64,000 nucleotides of DNA from Spirochaeta cellobiosiphila DSM 17781. GTDB lineage: Bacteria; Spirochaetota; Spirochaetia; DSM-17781. This document shows positions 9,468 through 19,726 of the stretch, piece by piece. Positions within the stretch are counted from its first letter, which is position 1. Each line of letters begins with the position of its first letter. Location of the stretch: positions 242,876-306,875 of the forward strand of contig NZ_KE384556.1 in the NCBI RefSeq assembly GCF_000426705.1, in the 5' to 3' direction. The position numbers and the translations under genes are program-made. Below the pieces are notes generated by a model, which did not search any database, was not told the DNA's origin, and was given only the letters and a program-made list of their open reading frames with translations.

Positions 9468-10397
9468 TTATTTTTCTAGAATTAGTCGTAAATGGATGTC
9501 GCGATCATAATTACCAAAGGATTTTCCAAAGATATTAACACCACCAACATGCTTAGCCTGATCCTTTACTTCAATACGTAGTTTAATGGAATGATGATCT
9601 TTGATATTCAAATCCTTCAAACAAACATTTGATATTTGTTTACCATCAATGAAGGAACCTGATTTAGCAACACTCCAGGTTTTGAGTAATCCGTATTGTG
9701 ATCCTTCGAGCTTCCACCAATCGGGAGTAAACTTACCTCTCTTATCACCAAAATCACCTGGAGAGGTCCAACAGCCTATTTCTACGTTGTTAATACTCAC
9801 ATAAATATCTGAAGGCCAATTGGTGTTAGTCCCTGGAACTTCAGAAGAAAGCTCTAAAGTAAATTCAAGAGCTTCCAGTTCTCTACTTTCATATAAAGAA
9901 TTATTAGGGAATTTATACTCAACATATCCTGATTGAAACCAAAGAAGACTGGCTTTTACCCTTTCCGCCTCATGAAAGGAAGCTGGCACATCTAGATATC
10001 CGATCATATTTTGAGCAGAGCACAAGCCACAGGGCGGACTAACATTGAAATCAGTGTATAAACCAATAGGCATTTCCATATCAATAGTATTCTGTGCTGT
10101 GTCTTCTGATTCTATTTCAAAGGTAATCAAGATTTCATCGTATAGAGCTTTACAGATTTTCTGGCTCCCTTTAGTAGCTTTTTGGGAATAGGTTTCTATG
10201 AGACCAGCTTCTTCCATATTCGCCACATTAAAAGCTGCTGTAGAAGCAGGTATATGAAGTGTATCAGCAATCTCACGTACATTCATGGATTGATTACGCA
10301 GCAGATCATATATTGCTAGTCTCACTTCTGAGGACAAAGCTATTAATGCTTTAGAATCTTGCTTTGGATTAATGACCAGCAAGCGTTGTTTACTCAT
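9468..10397 (-). CDS. ArsR-like winged-helix regulator with a large beta-rich C-terminal domain
   Basis: Residues about 18-90 form an ArsR-type winged helix: ALSSEVRLAIYDLLRNQ, then MNVREIADTLHIPASTAAFNVANMEEAGLI as the recognition unit. The next ~215 residues are unlike any ArsR metal-sensor tail. They are rich in beta-forming, Trp and Asn-Gly segments (WFQSGYVEYKF, SIKLRIEVKD, GVNIFGKSFG). This suggests a jelly-roll, possibly sugar-binding, effector domain. A CGLC pair near residue 127 could be structural or bind metal. Position directly upstream of abfA and an arabinoside transporter suggests it controls them. The ligand and sign of control are unknown. Confidence 0.75.
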   Translation of the reverse strand: MSKQRLLVINPKQDSKALIALSSEVRLAIYDLLRNQSMNVREIADTLHIPASTAAFNVANMEEAGLIETYSQKATKGSQKICKALYDEILITFEIESEDTAQNTIDMEMPIGLYTDFNVSPPCGLCSAQNMIGYLDVPASFHEAERVKASLLWFQSGYVEYKFPNNSLYESRELEALEFTLELSSEVPGTNTNWPSDIYVSINNVEIGCWTSPGDFGDKRGKFTPDWWKLEGSQYGLLKTWSVAKSGSFIDGKQISNVCLKDLNIKDHHSIKLRIEVKDQAKHVGGVNIFGKSFGNYDRDIHLRLILEK

Positions 10398-10613
10398 GAT
10401 TTACTCCCTCTCCTATACTAAGCATATTAACTGTAACAAAACAATATATCTATATCGATTACCACCTTTGTCATTTTCCTGGACCTGACATCCTTATTTG
10501 GGTATATTAGTAAAATAATCTGATAAAGACTTACCTAAATATGAAAATACCTCTAGCGATTTATTACACATATAGCTTATTATTTTAAGCATATAAACTT
10601 ATGGAGTTACTTA

Positions 10614-12236
10614 GTGAAGAAGCATAAGGAATTTAATTTGAGTATAAATAATCATTTAATAGAAATTCTCTTTGACGAAAATAGAAATATTATCGATGTC
10701 AATAAGTACTTTACAGAAAGAACTGGTATATCAGCACAAGATGTAAAAGGAAAATCCATTACACAATATATACCAAACGACTATGATACAAGTATCACCT
10801 CTCCCCAGGAAATAAGCTTAATCACAAAAGATAAGACTAAACTGATTTGGTTAAAAGCAAGTACGGAAAAAAGGCAAGACAACCTATTTGTTTTAATTGG
10901 TATGGATATTACAGAGCTAAAAGAGAAAATTCAAGAATACGAAAGTCAAATTGCTTCCAATAATATCTCCCAGGGGATTGTCGAATTTGACTTAAAAGGT
11001 AAAATTCTTCAAGCCAATCAGAATTTCCTAACTATTTCAGGATATGAAAAAGAAGAGTTAATTGGACAAAACCATAAACTTCTCATTCCAACAAAACAAA
11101 GAGATATACCAGAATACAAAGATTTCTGGGATAAATTAAGTCGAGGACAATTTACCACCGGACAATACAAAAGGATTAGTAAATCAGGTAAAGAGTTTTG
11201 GATTCAAGCCAGCTATAATCCAATTTTCGGTGCAGATGGGAAACCCAGTAAAATCATAGAATATGCTATGGATATAACAGAGGAAAAGAAAGCAAATGCA
11301 AATTATGCAGGACAAGTCGATGCTATTAAAAATTCCCAAGGTGTGATTGAGTTCAATCTGGATGGAACAATAACAGACGCTAACGATATATTCCTAAACA
11401 TAATCGGATATTCTCTAGAGGAAATAAAAGGCCAACATCATAGCCTTTTAGTGGACAAAGAGGAAGTTAATAGTTCTTCCTACCAAGACTTTTGGACTCA
11501 ATTACGCAATGGTCAATTTCAGACAAGCGTATATAAAAGAATCACAAAAAGCGGACAACCTGTTTGGATACATGCCTACTACAATCCCATCTTTGACTTA
11601 GAAGGAAAACCCTTCAAAATAGTCAAATTTGCCACGGATGTGACTAATTTAATGGAAACAATCAAATTTACTGATTCGACATCACAAAAGATGGATGATA
11701 TGTCTTCCTCTATAGTTAATATAACAGAAGCCATCGATCATATTAGCAAGAACATGAGCCTATCCAAAGAAGCTGCATCACAAATATCAACTAGTATAAA
11801 TTTGACAAATGAAGTCAGTACTAACCTTAATTCTACCATGACCTCAGTGGAGAATATAGTAAATCTAATCGGTGATATAGCTGATAGGGTAAACTTACTT
11901 GCCATAAATGCAACGATAGAAGCCGCAAGAGCTGGTAATGCCGGTAGAGGCTTTGCCGTAGTAGCGTCTGAGGTTAAAAACCTGGCAGGACAAACATCAA
12001 AAGCTACAGAGGATATTGCTCAACAAATAAAAGATATCCAGATCCTATCCAATAACTTGTCCAGCAACATTAAAGAAATCGTTATACAAGCTGAATCTGT
12101 TGACAATTATGTAAAAGATTCAGCCAATGCCTTATCAGAACAAGAAATGGTCACCAAAAATATATCAGAAAACGCTATACAAGTGGCCAATGCCGTTCAA
12201 GAAATAAGTCATAGAATTAAAAACATGTCCCGATAA
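10614..12236 (+). CDS. Soluble methyl-accepting chemotaxis protein with three PAS domains
   Basis: This is a cytoplasmic chemoreceptor that would feed the CheA/CheW array. Three PAS folds are in tandem. The first is at about 8-100. The second, at about 118-230, and third, at about 236-350, are near-repeats of each other; both contain YKRI(S/T)KSG and YNPIF. The signalling helices run from about 365 to 540 and include the conserved hairpin tip [32 protein letters not shown] split across two helices. There is no transmembrane helix and no HAMP. The start is GTG, with GGAG eight bases upstream; a nearby ATG at 10601 is out of frame. There is no CheR-tethering pentapeptide at the end. The sensed signal may be redox or heme/flavin, but no binding residue can be assigned. 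Confidence 0.88.
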   Translation: MKKHKEFNLSINNHLIEILFDENRNIIDVNKYFTERTGISAQDVKGKSITQYIPNDYDTSITSPQEISLITKDKTKLIWLKASTEKRQDNLFVLIGMDITELKEKIQEYESQIASNNISQGIVEFDLKGKILQANQNFLTISGYEKEELIGQNHKLLIPTKQRDIPEYKDFWDKLSRGQFTTGQYKRISKSGKEFWIQASYNPIFGADGKPSKIIEYAMDITEEKKANANYAGQVDAIKNSQGVIEFNLDGTITDANDIFLNIIGYSLEEIKGQHHSLLVDKEEVNSSSYQDFWTQLRNGQFQTSVYKRITKSGQPVWIHAYYNPIFDLEGKPFKIVKFATDVTNLMETIKFTDSTSQKMDDMSSSIVNITEAIDHISKNMSLSKEAASQISTSINLTNEVSTNLNSTMTSVENIVNLIGDIADRVNLLAINATIEAARAGNAGRGFAVVASEVKNLAGQTSKATEDIAQQIKDIQILSNNLSSNIKEIVIQAESVDNYVKDSANALSEQEMVTKNISENAIQVANAVQEISHRIKNMSR

Positions 12237-12240
12237 CGAC

Positions 12241-12933
12241 TTACCAAATACTGCCTATATAATCTACAGCATAAGTTTGTGCTTCCTGTACAGTTTTAAC
12301 TGTAGAAGGCACAGCGACAAGAGTGTAAATAAGCTCAGAATAGGATATTTTGTTTGGAAATTTATCCCCAGGAAGAACAAGGGTATCTCTTGTATATATA
12401 AGATCTGGCAACTGTATTGGCTTTGAACCATCATATAGCTTATAGATATAAGGGGCATCAGCATTCGAACCAACAGCTGCAGCCATAGATTGGGCAATCT
12501 CGCCACCACCATAGTAAGCATTTACGTTTACCAAAGCAATGTAAGACTGACTTCCCAGATCAATATAAATGTATTTATAACTATCCTCTTCCTGATTTTC
12601 TAAAACTTTAAATCCCCTTATGTGACGAATCGTTTTTTGCGAATCAGAGGAAATGATTTTATATTGGTAATTATTCTGGAATATTTTACCAAATGTCGTC
12701 TTTCCAGGCTTTGTATTAAATTCGTACCAAGCTTCATTGTTTAACATCTCTTCATCTGAAAAAGTAGAGGGATAGAATAATATGGTTCTATCTTCATCAC
12801 TACTATTTAAAAAATAGAAGGCCTGTTTGGGACCTATTTTTTTATCATACTTTTCTGCGACAACACCTAGAACCGCAGCTAAAACAAAAAGACCAATAAA
12901 TATAATACCAATGATTCGTAGTATTTTTTTCAT
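12241..12933 (-). CDS. Single-pass membrane-anchored protein of unknown function
   Basis: I do not recognise this family. An N-terminal hydrophobic segment (residues about 4-24, preceded by MKKILR) anchors it to the membrane or acts as an uncleaved signal. The remaining ~200 residues are polar and probably extracytoplasmic, with many Tyr/Asp/Ser and a glycine patch AYYGGGEIAQSMAAAVGSNAD near 145. The ATG at 12933 is preferred because GGAGG lies five bases before it; an upstream in-frame TTG lacks this. It converges on the chemoreceptor gene with a four-base gap. A terminator just upstream separates it from the isomerase gene. Confidence 0.65.
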   Translation of the reverse strand: MKKILRIIGIIFIGLFVLAAVLGVVAEKYDKKIGPKQAFYFLNSSDEDRTILFYPSTFSDEEMLNNEAWYEFNTKPGKTTFGKIFQNNYQYKIISSDSQKTIRHIRGFKVLENQEEDSYKYIYIDLGSQSYIALVNVNAYYGGGEIAQSMAAAVGSNADAPYIYKLYDGSKPIQLPDLIYTRDTLVLPGDKFPNKISYSELIYTLVAVPSTVKTVQEAQTYAVDYIGSIW

Positions 12934-12962
12934 TACCCCTCCACCCAAGCATTGTAGAATAG

Positions 12963-13011
12963 AAAAGCTCTTCAAAACATCACCCTAAAAGGGTGATTTG
13001 TACTGAAGAGC
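12963..13011 (-). terminator. Intrinsic terminator after the isomerase/epimerase gene
   Basis: On the minus strand GCTCTTCA pairs with TGAAGAGC, and inside it ATCACCCT pairs with AGGGTGAT around TTT(T). TTTTCT follows. This two-storey hairpin ends the 13041-13889 gene and lies in the leader of the next gene. Confidence 0.75.
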
Positions 13012-13040
13012 CTACAAACAGAAATAATATAGAATAAATA

Positions 13041-13889
13041 CTATTTAAGATTGCTATAGCAATCAGAAACATGTTTCCATGCCCCAGGCAAAGTATCAAG
13101 AGTATTATTTTCTAGAGATACATGTATATGGGGATACTTTTCCTTAAGAATCTTTAAAAAGAAAGGATAATTCATCAATCCCTGTCCAGCTGGTAGATCT
13201 CCCACTTTCTTATTATTCTCTACAACAAAATCTTTGGCATGAATGGCTAGAATTTTATCACCAAACAACTGAAAGGCTTCAGCAATATGATTTTCATGAT
13301 CAGCACATCGATCGTCTGGAATAAAGTTAACAGGATCATAAATAACGCCCAAGTTAGGTGAATCTATGATATCAAAAACTCTAACCATCTTTTGATGAGT
13401 ATCAATGGTGTTCTTCATGGCTACACCCTCAATAGCTACATGAACACCATAATTTTCTGCAACATTAACGAGACGCTTTAGGCTCTTAATGAATTTCTGA
13501 AAAGTCTCTTCTGTATCTGTCAAAGGATGATAACTATTATCAGCATTAACGGAACCTGTTTCTGTCCCAACAATAGAAGCCCCCATATCTCTAGCATGCC
13601 TAATATGGTCTTCAAAATATAAAAGACTCTCTTCTAATTTTACAGGATCAGGATGGACAGGATTTATGTAACACCCAAGTATGGATATATGCGCACCATG
13701 AGCTCTTAGTACGGCTTCTATATGGCGAGCAAAACCAGGGGACAATTTATGATTATCCTTATCATAATCTGTCAAAACTTTGGCTAATGCCATATGAATA
13801 TGGGGAATGTTTCTTTTCTGCAGCTCCTGGGCTAAAGATTCTATTGTCATCTTACCCAAATCATGAGCCCGCATTCCAAGATTTAACAT
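13041..13889 (-). CDS. Sugar phosphate isomerase/epimerase family protein (AP-endonuclease-2-like TIM barrel)
   Basis: The protein has the xylose-isomerase-like TIM-barrel pattern with metal-ligand candidates: a Glu in VAIEGVAMKNTID, an Asp in LGVIYDPVNF, a His in ILAIHAKDF, and a Glu near the end in VSLENNTLD. These enzymes isomerise or epimerise sugars, inositols or keto-sugars in the cytoplasm. The ATG at 13889 has GGAG five to six bases upstream and is preferred over a longer frame starting 66 bases earlier. The substrate cannot be deduced. It is monocistronic, followed by a clear terminator, and divergent from an ABC exporter gene. Confidence 0.82.
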   Translation of the reverse strand: MLNLGMRAHDLGKMTIESLAQELQKRNIPHIHMALAKVLTDYDKDNHKLSPGFARHIEAVLRAHGAHISILGCYINPVHPDPVKLEESLLYFEDHIRHARDMGASIVGTETGSVNADNSYHPLTDTEETFQKFIKSLKRLVNVAENYGVHVAIEGVAMKNTIDTHQKMVRVFDIIDSPNLGVIYDPVNFIPDDRCADHENHIAEAFQLFGDKILAIHAKDFVVENNKKVGDLPAGQGLMNYPFFLKILKEKYPHIHVSLENNTLDTLPGAWKHVSDCYSNLK

Positions 13890-14028
13890 AAAAACTCCTC
13901 GTTCGTTAGTTTGCTGTATTATACAAAGAAAACAATGGTGATACAAATGGTTCAATTCATATTATGGAGGGGCACATCTTCGAACAGATCTTTCAAAAGG
14001 AACAAAGTCGATTTAAGATACTGCCAGT

Positions 14029-15789
14029 ATGACAATGAAAAATCAAAACAATTACGCGATTAAATTAATATCTACACATTGGCTTAAGTTTTTTTTATCT
14101 TACATTTTTTTCTTATTCAAACATTCCCCTGTTTGGTTGATGCCACTTTATGTCTCTTATTTGATTAACACCATTGTTGACAAAGGAAGCAGTGGACTAA
14201 TAACAATTCTATGGCCCAGTATTGGAATCGGAATATTACTTGTACTTAATATTCTATTCAATGTTCTCCATATTAAAATTTTTTCTGAAGCTTCACGTAA
14301 AATAGAAAAGGATCTAAGAAGTCATCTCATACGTAAACTTCAGGAATTAAGTATGGGATATTATTTAAAAACAAAATCGGGAAAGCTGACAGCTAAATTT
14401 CTAAGAGATGTGGAGACCATAGAAATGGCATTAAAGCAAGGAACAATGAGTCTATTGCCTGCTATAACTTCTTTCATCTATATTTTTGGAGTTACAACCT
14501 ATAAACAACCTAAGGTGACTCTTTTTTTCATTGCCTCTTTACCCATAATGGCCCTAATACGTTTTATTTATTCAAAGCGAATGGAACGAACAAATACCAG
14601 GTATCGTAAAGATATGGAAAATTTGTCAGCCAAAGTTAATGAATCCATTGAAATGCTTCCTGTAGCAAGAGCCCATGCCCTTGAAGATACGGAAATAGAA
14701 AATATCGAAGTCTTTTTTGATAAAATCAATACTTCAGGTTTACGTTTGGATGTTCTCAATGCAGCCTTTGGAGCTTCAACATGGGTAGTGTTACAATTAT
14801 TTAGTCTCCTGGCCTTAGTGTTTACAGTATATATGGCATCCCAAGGATTGATACCTGTGGGAGATATTGTCCTATATCAAGGTTTTTTCACAATGATGTC
14901 TAACTCAGTGGGAGCCGTATTTAATATACTCCCTAATCTTTACAAAGGACGGGAGTCTTTCCATTCTATTGTTGAAGTATTAAATGCTCCTGATATTGAA
15001 TACAATATGGGAAAAAAAGCATTTCAATCTGTTGAAGGTCATTTTTATCTTAAAGATGTCACCTTTACCTATAATGAATCAGATGGGGACCAAAGGGAAA
15101 AGCATCTGGATATTTCCATATTGGATATTCCTTCTGGTCAATCTGTCGGTATAGTGGGCCCTTCTGGTAGTGGCAAGACAACCTTTATTAATCTATTAAT
15201 AGGTTTTGTGAGACCTCAAAAGGGTGAGATTTTCCTTGATGAACAATCATATGCCCTTCATGATATGCGTAGTATGAGAAAAAATTGCGCCTTTGTCAGT
15301 CAAACTCCCATACTGTTTTCCGGATCTATTAAAGCTAATATCAGTTATGGAGATATTCAAAGTGATACTGAGTCTGTTATTACAGCCCTCAAGGCAGCTA
15401 ATGCATGGGACTTTGTTAAAGAGCTACCTCAAGGAATAGATACGATACTCGGAGAACATGGAGCCAATCTATCAGGAGGACAGCGCCAACGCCTGGTATT
15501 AGCCAGAGCTTTTTACAGAGATCCCCAAATTCTTTTCTTCGATGAAGCTACATCTGCCTTAGATACCGCCTCAGAAGTATTAGTTCAAAAAGCTATGGAT
15601 AAGCTTATTGAAAACAGAACAACCTTTGTTATAGCCCATAGACTATCAACTATATTACATATGGATCGTATATTAGTTATGGAAAAAGGTCATATCATAC
15701 AAGATGGGAGTCCTGATGAACTGCTTAAGCAAGAAGGAATGTTTAAAGAATTGAGCAAGAATCAACTTAAGACGGGAACTTTTGGTTAA
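14029..15789 (+). CDS. ABC exporter half-transporter (fused permease and ATPase)
   Basis: Residues 1-310 form a six-helix type-I ABC exporter membrane domain, and about 340-575 the ATPase domain. Walker A is GPSGSGKTTF, the signature is LSGGQRQR, Walker B is ILFFDEAT, and the H-loop is IAHRLST. This half-size subunit would function as a homodimer or with another half-transporter not seen here. The cargo is unknown (drug, lipid or peptide). The gene starts ATGACAATG, so two starts six bases apart are possible, with a weak ribosome site. Its 3' end overlaps the convergent lacI-type gene by 23 bases. Confidence 0.9.
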   Translation: MTMKNQNNYAIKLISTHWLKFFLSYIFFLFKHSPVWLMPLYVSYLINTIVDKGSSGLITILWPSIGIGILLVLNILFNVLHIKIFSEASRKIEKDLRSHLIRKLQELSMGYYLKTKSGKLTAKFLRDVETIEMALKQGTMSLLPAITSFIYIFGVTTYKQPKVTLFFIASLPIMALIRFIYSKRMERTNTRYRKDMENLSAKVNESIEMLPVARAHALEDTEIENIEVFFDKINTSGLRLDVLNAAFGASTWVVLQLFSLLALVFTVYMASQGLIPVGDIVLYQGFFTMMSNSVGAVFNILPNLYKGRESFHSIVEVLNAPDIEYNMGKKAFQSVEGHFYLKDVTFTYNESDGDQREKHLDISILDIPSGQSVGIVGPSGSGKTTFINLLIGFVRPQKGEIFLDEQSYALHDMRSMRKNCAFVSQTPILFSGSIKANISYGDIQSDTESVITALKAANAWDFVKELPQGIDTILGEHGANLSGGQRQRLVLARAFYRDPQILFFDEATSALDTASEVLVQKAMDKLIENRTTFVIAHRLSTILHMDRILVMEKGHIIQDGSPDELLKQEGMFKELSKNQLKTGTFG

Positions 15790-16801
15790 TAGCTAAAGAA
15801 GATATTGCTGGTCCTGTGCTCTCTTTTAACACTAATTCGGGTAAGATGACATTTTTAGCAGATACAGGTCTTTTTTGGAGGATATCCATACAAAGCCTAG
15901 CGGCATTTAACCCTAATGGTGTCATCTGACTATCAATAGAACTAATCCTAGGAGTACTACATTCTGTATACAGAGAGTTGTTAAAACCAATGACAGAATA
16001 ATCCTCTGGAATAGTAAATCCTCTTGTCTCCAAAGTTTGTATAACACCTACCGCGGTTATATCCTCTTCTGTAATAATAGCCGTATAAGGCGATTCACTA
16101 CCAACTATAACTTCACCCGCAACTCGGCCACCTTCAACACCTCCGGAAGATTGAATAACTTTGTAAGACTCATTAGGAATATCAAACCTTTCCATCCCCT
16201 TTATAAATCCCCGTAATTTTCTCCTGGCGGAATAAGTATCTGCCTCTTTTATATAGATGAATTTACGATGACCCAGTTCATGCAGATATTTAATAGCTTC
16301 TTGAACACCATGGGATTCATCACAACTTACTGAATATATATTCTCCCCTTGTAAGCTCTCATTAATTATTATAACAGGAATTCTACTAGCAATCTCTTCG
16401 ATGGATTTCTGTAACTTCTCATAATTAAAGACTGACCCTACAAGGATAATAGCACTAACCTGCTTCTGCATTAGGAGCGCTAAATAATTCCTCTGGTCAT
16501 CTAAGCTGCCACCAGTATTACAAAGAATGGAACTATATCCTTGCTGACTAATTTCCTGTTCTATGGAATGCACAACTTCTGAGAAATATAACTGTCGCAC
16601 ATCAATTAAGAGAATCCCGATATCCCGAGTACTAGAACTTGATAAGCCTTGAGCCAAACTATTAGGAAAATATTCTTCTTCCTCAATGACTTTAAGAATT
16701 TTCTCTCGAGTAGACTGCCGAACATTTTTATTATTATTAATAACCCGAGAGACAGTCGCAACAGAGACGCCTGCCTTTCGAGCAATTTCATATATGGTCA
16801 T
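15767..16801 (-). CDS. LacI-family repressor of the uronate operon
   Basis: This is a DNA-binding regulator with an N-terminal LacI helix-turn-helix (TIYEIARKAGVSVATVSRVIN) and hinge (SLAQGLSSSSTRDIGILL). A periplasmic-binding-protein-like effector domain follows to residue 344. It lies nine bases after uxaC as the fourth gene of uxaB-uxaA-uxaC-lacI, so it is probably autoregulated. Its likely targets are the two TGTAACCGGTTACA palindromes before uxaB, which have the form of LacI-family operators. The inducer would be a uronate or pathway intermediate (inference). The 3' end overlaps the convergent ABC exporter gene. Confidence 0.9.
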   Translation of the reverse strand: MTIYEIARKAGVSVATVSRVINNNKNVRQSTREKILKVIEEEEYFPNSLAQGLSSSSTRDIGILLIDVRQLYFSEVVHSIEQEISQQGYSSILCNTGGSLDDQRNYLALLMQKQVSAIILVGSVFNYEKLQKSIEEIASRIPVIIINESLQGENIYSVSCDESHGVQEAIKYLHELGHRKFIYIKEADTYSARRKLRGFIKGMERFDIPNESYKVIQSSGGVEGGRVAGEVIVGSESPYTAIITEEDITAVGVIQTLETRGFTIPEDYSVIGFNNSLYTECSTPRISSIDSQMTPLGLNAARLCMDILQKRPVSAKNVILPELVLKESTGPAISSLAINQKFPS

Positions 16802-16810
16802 GAACTAATA

Positions 16811-18232
16811 TTACAATTCAACAGGAAAGTAATCTATACAGTTACGGAAACAAATATCCTTCACCATATTACCTAATAGTTCATAGTCTGCAGGGGCTTC
16901 ACCAGCATCAACCCAGCCTCCTATTAGATTACACAACACTCTTCTAAAGTATTCATGTCGTGGATAACTTAACAAGCTTCTTGAATCAGTAACCATACCG
17001 ACAAAGGCAGAGAGAAGGCCTAAGTTCGCTAAGCTAGTCATTTGATCCTGCATACCTGTTTTCTGATCATTAAACCACCAACCAGATCCAAACTGTAACT
17101 TTCCTTTCACACCTGCTCCCTGAAAGTTACCAAGCATGGTTGCAAAAATTTCGTTATTTGCAGGATTAAGTGTATACAGAATAGTCTTAGGAAGTTGATC
17201 TGAAGTATCCAGGCTATCTAATAACTTAGCCAGAGGAGGAGCTACCATACCGTCTTGAATAGAATCAAATCCTGTATCGGCACCTAAGGTTCTGACCATT
17301 CTGCTATTATTATTACGCAAAGCTCCAATATGGATCTGCATAACCCAACCTTTTGAAGAATTTAAGCGCCCCATTTCTAACATAAAGGCAGTAATATAGG
17401 CCCCCTGTTCTTGTTCACTAAGAGCTTTGCCTGATCGGATTTTGGTAAAAATAGCTTCTAATTCACTATCCGTCGCTTCAATATAAAATACTTTATCCAG
17501 AGCATGGTCAGTAACACGACAACCTCTATCATGAAAATACTGATGCCTATCGGCTAGTGCTGATAAGAGAGATTTCCAGGAATCAATTGTGGTGTTACAT
17601 ACGGATCCCAACGTATCAAGGTATTCGTTAAACCCTTCTACACTATGAACACCCATAGCTTTATCAGGTCTAAAAGTAGGATACATCTTGAACTCAGCAT
17701 CCTTATTACTGTTAAGCTGTTCGTGGTACTTCAAATCATCAATAGGATCATCTGTTGTCCCTACCATCTTAACATTCATTTTCTTCAAAATACCCCAGCT
17801 GGAAAACTCAGGTTGAGCCAGAAGCTTCTCTGTTCTTGTCCATACATCCTCTGCTGTATCCGCATTAAGATGCAAATCGGTTATACCAAAAGGTCTTCTT
17901 AATTCTAAATGAGTCCAATGATAAAGGGGATTTCCAATAGTTTTGGGAACCGTTTCGGCCCATTTTTGGAATTTCTCGCGGGGGCTCTTATTGCCTGTAA
18001 TATATTCTTCAGAAATACCGGAAGTTCTCATGGCTCGCCACTTATAGTGGTCCCCTTCCAACCAGATTTCATATAGATTATTGTATTGTCTGTTTTCTGC
18101 CAGATCTTTGGGATTTAAGTGACAATGATAGTCAAAGATAGGCATATCTTCAGCATATTCGTGAAATAATTTCTTAGCAGCTTCTGAATGAAGAAGAAAA
18201 TCTTCAGTAAGAAAGTTTGAGTTGTGGCTCAT
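16811..18232 (-). CDS. uxaC: Glucuronate/galacturonate isomerase
   Basis: UxaC converts D-galacturonate to D-tagaturonate and D-glucuronate to D-fructuronate, the first step of intracellular uronate catabolism. The amidohydrolase-type metal motif FDYHCHLNP is at about residues 34-42. The conserved blocks GTTDDP (near 153) and GSGWWFND with MVTDSRS in the last third are all present. At 473 residues it is full-length compared with about 470 in E. coli. Its ATG overlaps the uxaA stop (ATGA), showing coupling. The third gene of the uxaBAC-lacI operon. Confidence 0.96.
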   Translation of the reverse strand: MSHNSNFLTEDFLLHSEAAKKLFHEYAEDMPIFDYHCHLNPKDLAENRQYNNLYEIWLEGDHYKWRAMRTSGISEEYITGNKSPREKFQKWAETVPKTIGNPLYHWTHLELRRPFGITDLHLNADTAEDVWTRTEKLLAQPEFSSWGILKKMNVKMVGTTDDPIDDLKYHEQLNSNKDAEFKMYPTFRPDKAMGVHSVEGFNEYLDTLGSVCNTTIDSWKSLLSALADRHQYFHDRGCRVTDHALDKVFYIEATDSELEAIFTKIRSGKALSEQEQGAYITAFMLEMGRLNSSKGWVMQIHIGALRNNNSRMVRTLGADTGFDSIQDGMVAPPLAKLLDSLDTSDQLPKTILYTLNPANNEIFATMLGNFQGAGVKGKLQFGSGWWFNDQKTGMQDQMTSLANLGLLSAFVGMVTDSRSLLSYPRHEYFRRVLCNLIGGWVDAGEAPADYELLGNMVKDICFRNCIDYFPVEL

Positions 18233-19716
18233 AGAGTAACACCATCCTTAAAAATAGCAATTTCTTTGTATCCACTGATCTCATTCTTAGCTTTTTTGCC
18301 ATTGGCAACTTCCAGAATGAGTTCATACAGTTCGTTAGTTACCTGTTCTTCAGGATTACCTTCCAGCAAGCGTCCTGCGTTAAAGTCAATCCAACGTGGT
18401 TTCTTCTCAGCTAAAGGAGTATTTGTGGCAATCTTCAGCGTAGGAGCGGGTCCTCCCAAAGGATTTCCTCGACCAGTAGAGAAGAGCACGATCTGAGCTC
18501 CAGCGGCAATCATGTTAGTAACAGAAACACCATCATTACCAGGCCCATTTAATAGGTTCAAACCTTTAAGCTTAGGTGATTCTGTGTAATCAAGAACGTC
18601 AACAACAGGGGAAGTTCCCCCTTTCTGAATACAGCCGCAAGATTTATCTTCTAATGTTGTAATCCCGCCGGCCTTATTACCTGGGGAAGGGTTTTCATAG
18701 ACAACCTGATCGTATCGTTGAAAATACAACTTAAAGTTATTAACTAAATCTACCGTCTTTTTAAAGACAGATTCATCCTTAGCTCGGCTCATAAGGAAAT
18801 GTTCAGCTCCAAACATCTCAGGAACCTCTGTTAGTATGGCTGTTCCACCAGTGGCAACAATTTTATCTGCTACTCGACCGATTAAGGGATTAGCTGTGAT
18901 ACCTGAGAATCCATCAGAACCACCGCATTTAAGACCTATCACTAGATCAGAAACAGGACATTCTGTTCTCTTATCTTCCTTAAGAATTTCAGCAAGTTCC
19001 TCAATGATTTCATGACCAGCTTCAATTTCGTCAGAGACATCTTGTGTAGATAAGAAACGTATTCGTTTAGGATCGTACTCACCAAGAACCTTTTTGAACT
19101 CAGCTATGTGATTGTTTTCACAACCTAATCCAAGAACCAGAACACCACCTGCATTGGGGTGTCTTGCCAGACCAGCAAGGACTTGTTGAGTTTTAAGTTG
19201 ATCCCCACCCATTTGAGAACAGCCATAGGGATGACTAAAAGTATAGACCCCATCATGTCTACCATCAGCGGTAGCGGTTGCTTCTCTAGCAAGCATTTCA
19301 GCAGTTTTATTAACACAACCTACAGTGTTGATAATCCATATTTCGTTTCTAATACCAACCTTGCCATTGGCCCGACGATATCCCATAAAACTATTATGCT
19401 CTGCAGGACTGACAGGAAGAGCCGGCTCTGCTGGTTCGTAGGAATATTCCAGAACATCACTTAAGTTGGTCTTTACATTATGGGTATGTAAATGAGTGCC
19501 CTGAGGTACCTCTGTCTTTGTAGATCCAATGGAAGTACCGTACTTAATTATCTGTCCACCGTCTTCAATATCAACGAGGGCAAACTTGTGTCCCATAGGA
19601 ACATCAGTCTTCAAAGCAAAACTTTGATCACCTATAGAAATTTCTGTACCAGCAGTTAAATCTTGTAAAGCGACAGCAACGTTATCCAATTCGTGGATCT
19701 TATGACATAAATTCAT
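18229..19716 (-). CDS. uxaA: Altronate dehydratase
   Basis: UxaA dehydrates D-altronate to 2-keto-3-deoxy-D-gluconate. The small N-terminal SAF-type domain (about 1-95) carries GHKFALVDI and the HTHNV motif. The large catalytic domain includes GCVNKTAE, the cysteine/glycine-rich blocks SHPYGCSQMGGDQ and LKCGGSDGFSG, and SCGCIQKGG. The length of 495 equals that of the E. coli enzyme. It lies ten bases after uxaB and overlaps uxaC by four. Cytoplasmic and iron- or manganese-dependent by family knowledge. Confidence 0.95.
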   Translation of the reverse strand: MNLCHKIHELDNVAVALQDLTAGTEISIGDQSFALKTDVPMGHKFALVDIEDGGQIIKYGTSIGSTKTEVPQGTHLHTHNVKTNLSDVLEYSYEPAEPALPVSPAEHNSFMGYRRANGKVGIRNEIWIINTVGCVNKTAEMLAREATATADGRHDGVYTFSHPYGCSQMGGDQLKTQQVLAGLARHPNAGGVLVLGLGCENNHIAEFKKVLGEYDPKRIRFLSTQDVSDEIEAGHEIIEELAEILKEDKRTECPVSDLVIGLKCGGSDGFSGITANPLIGRVADKIVATGGTAILTEVPEMFGAEHFLMSRAKDESVFKKTVDLVNNFKLYFQRYDQVVYENPSPGNKAGGITTLEDKSCGCIQKGGTSPVVDVLDYTESPKLKGLNLLNGPGNDGVSVTNMIAAGAQIVLFSTGRGNPLGGPAPTLKIATNTPLAEKKPRWIDFNAGRLLEGNPEEQVTNELYELILEVANGKKAKNEISGYKEIAIFKDGVTL

Positions 19717-19726
19717 GAGAGTCTCC

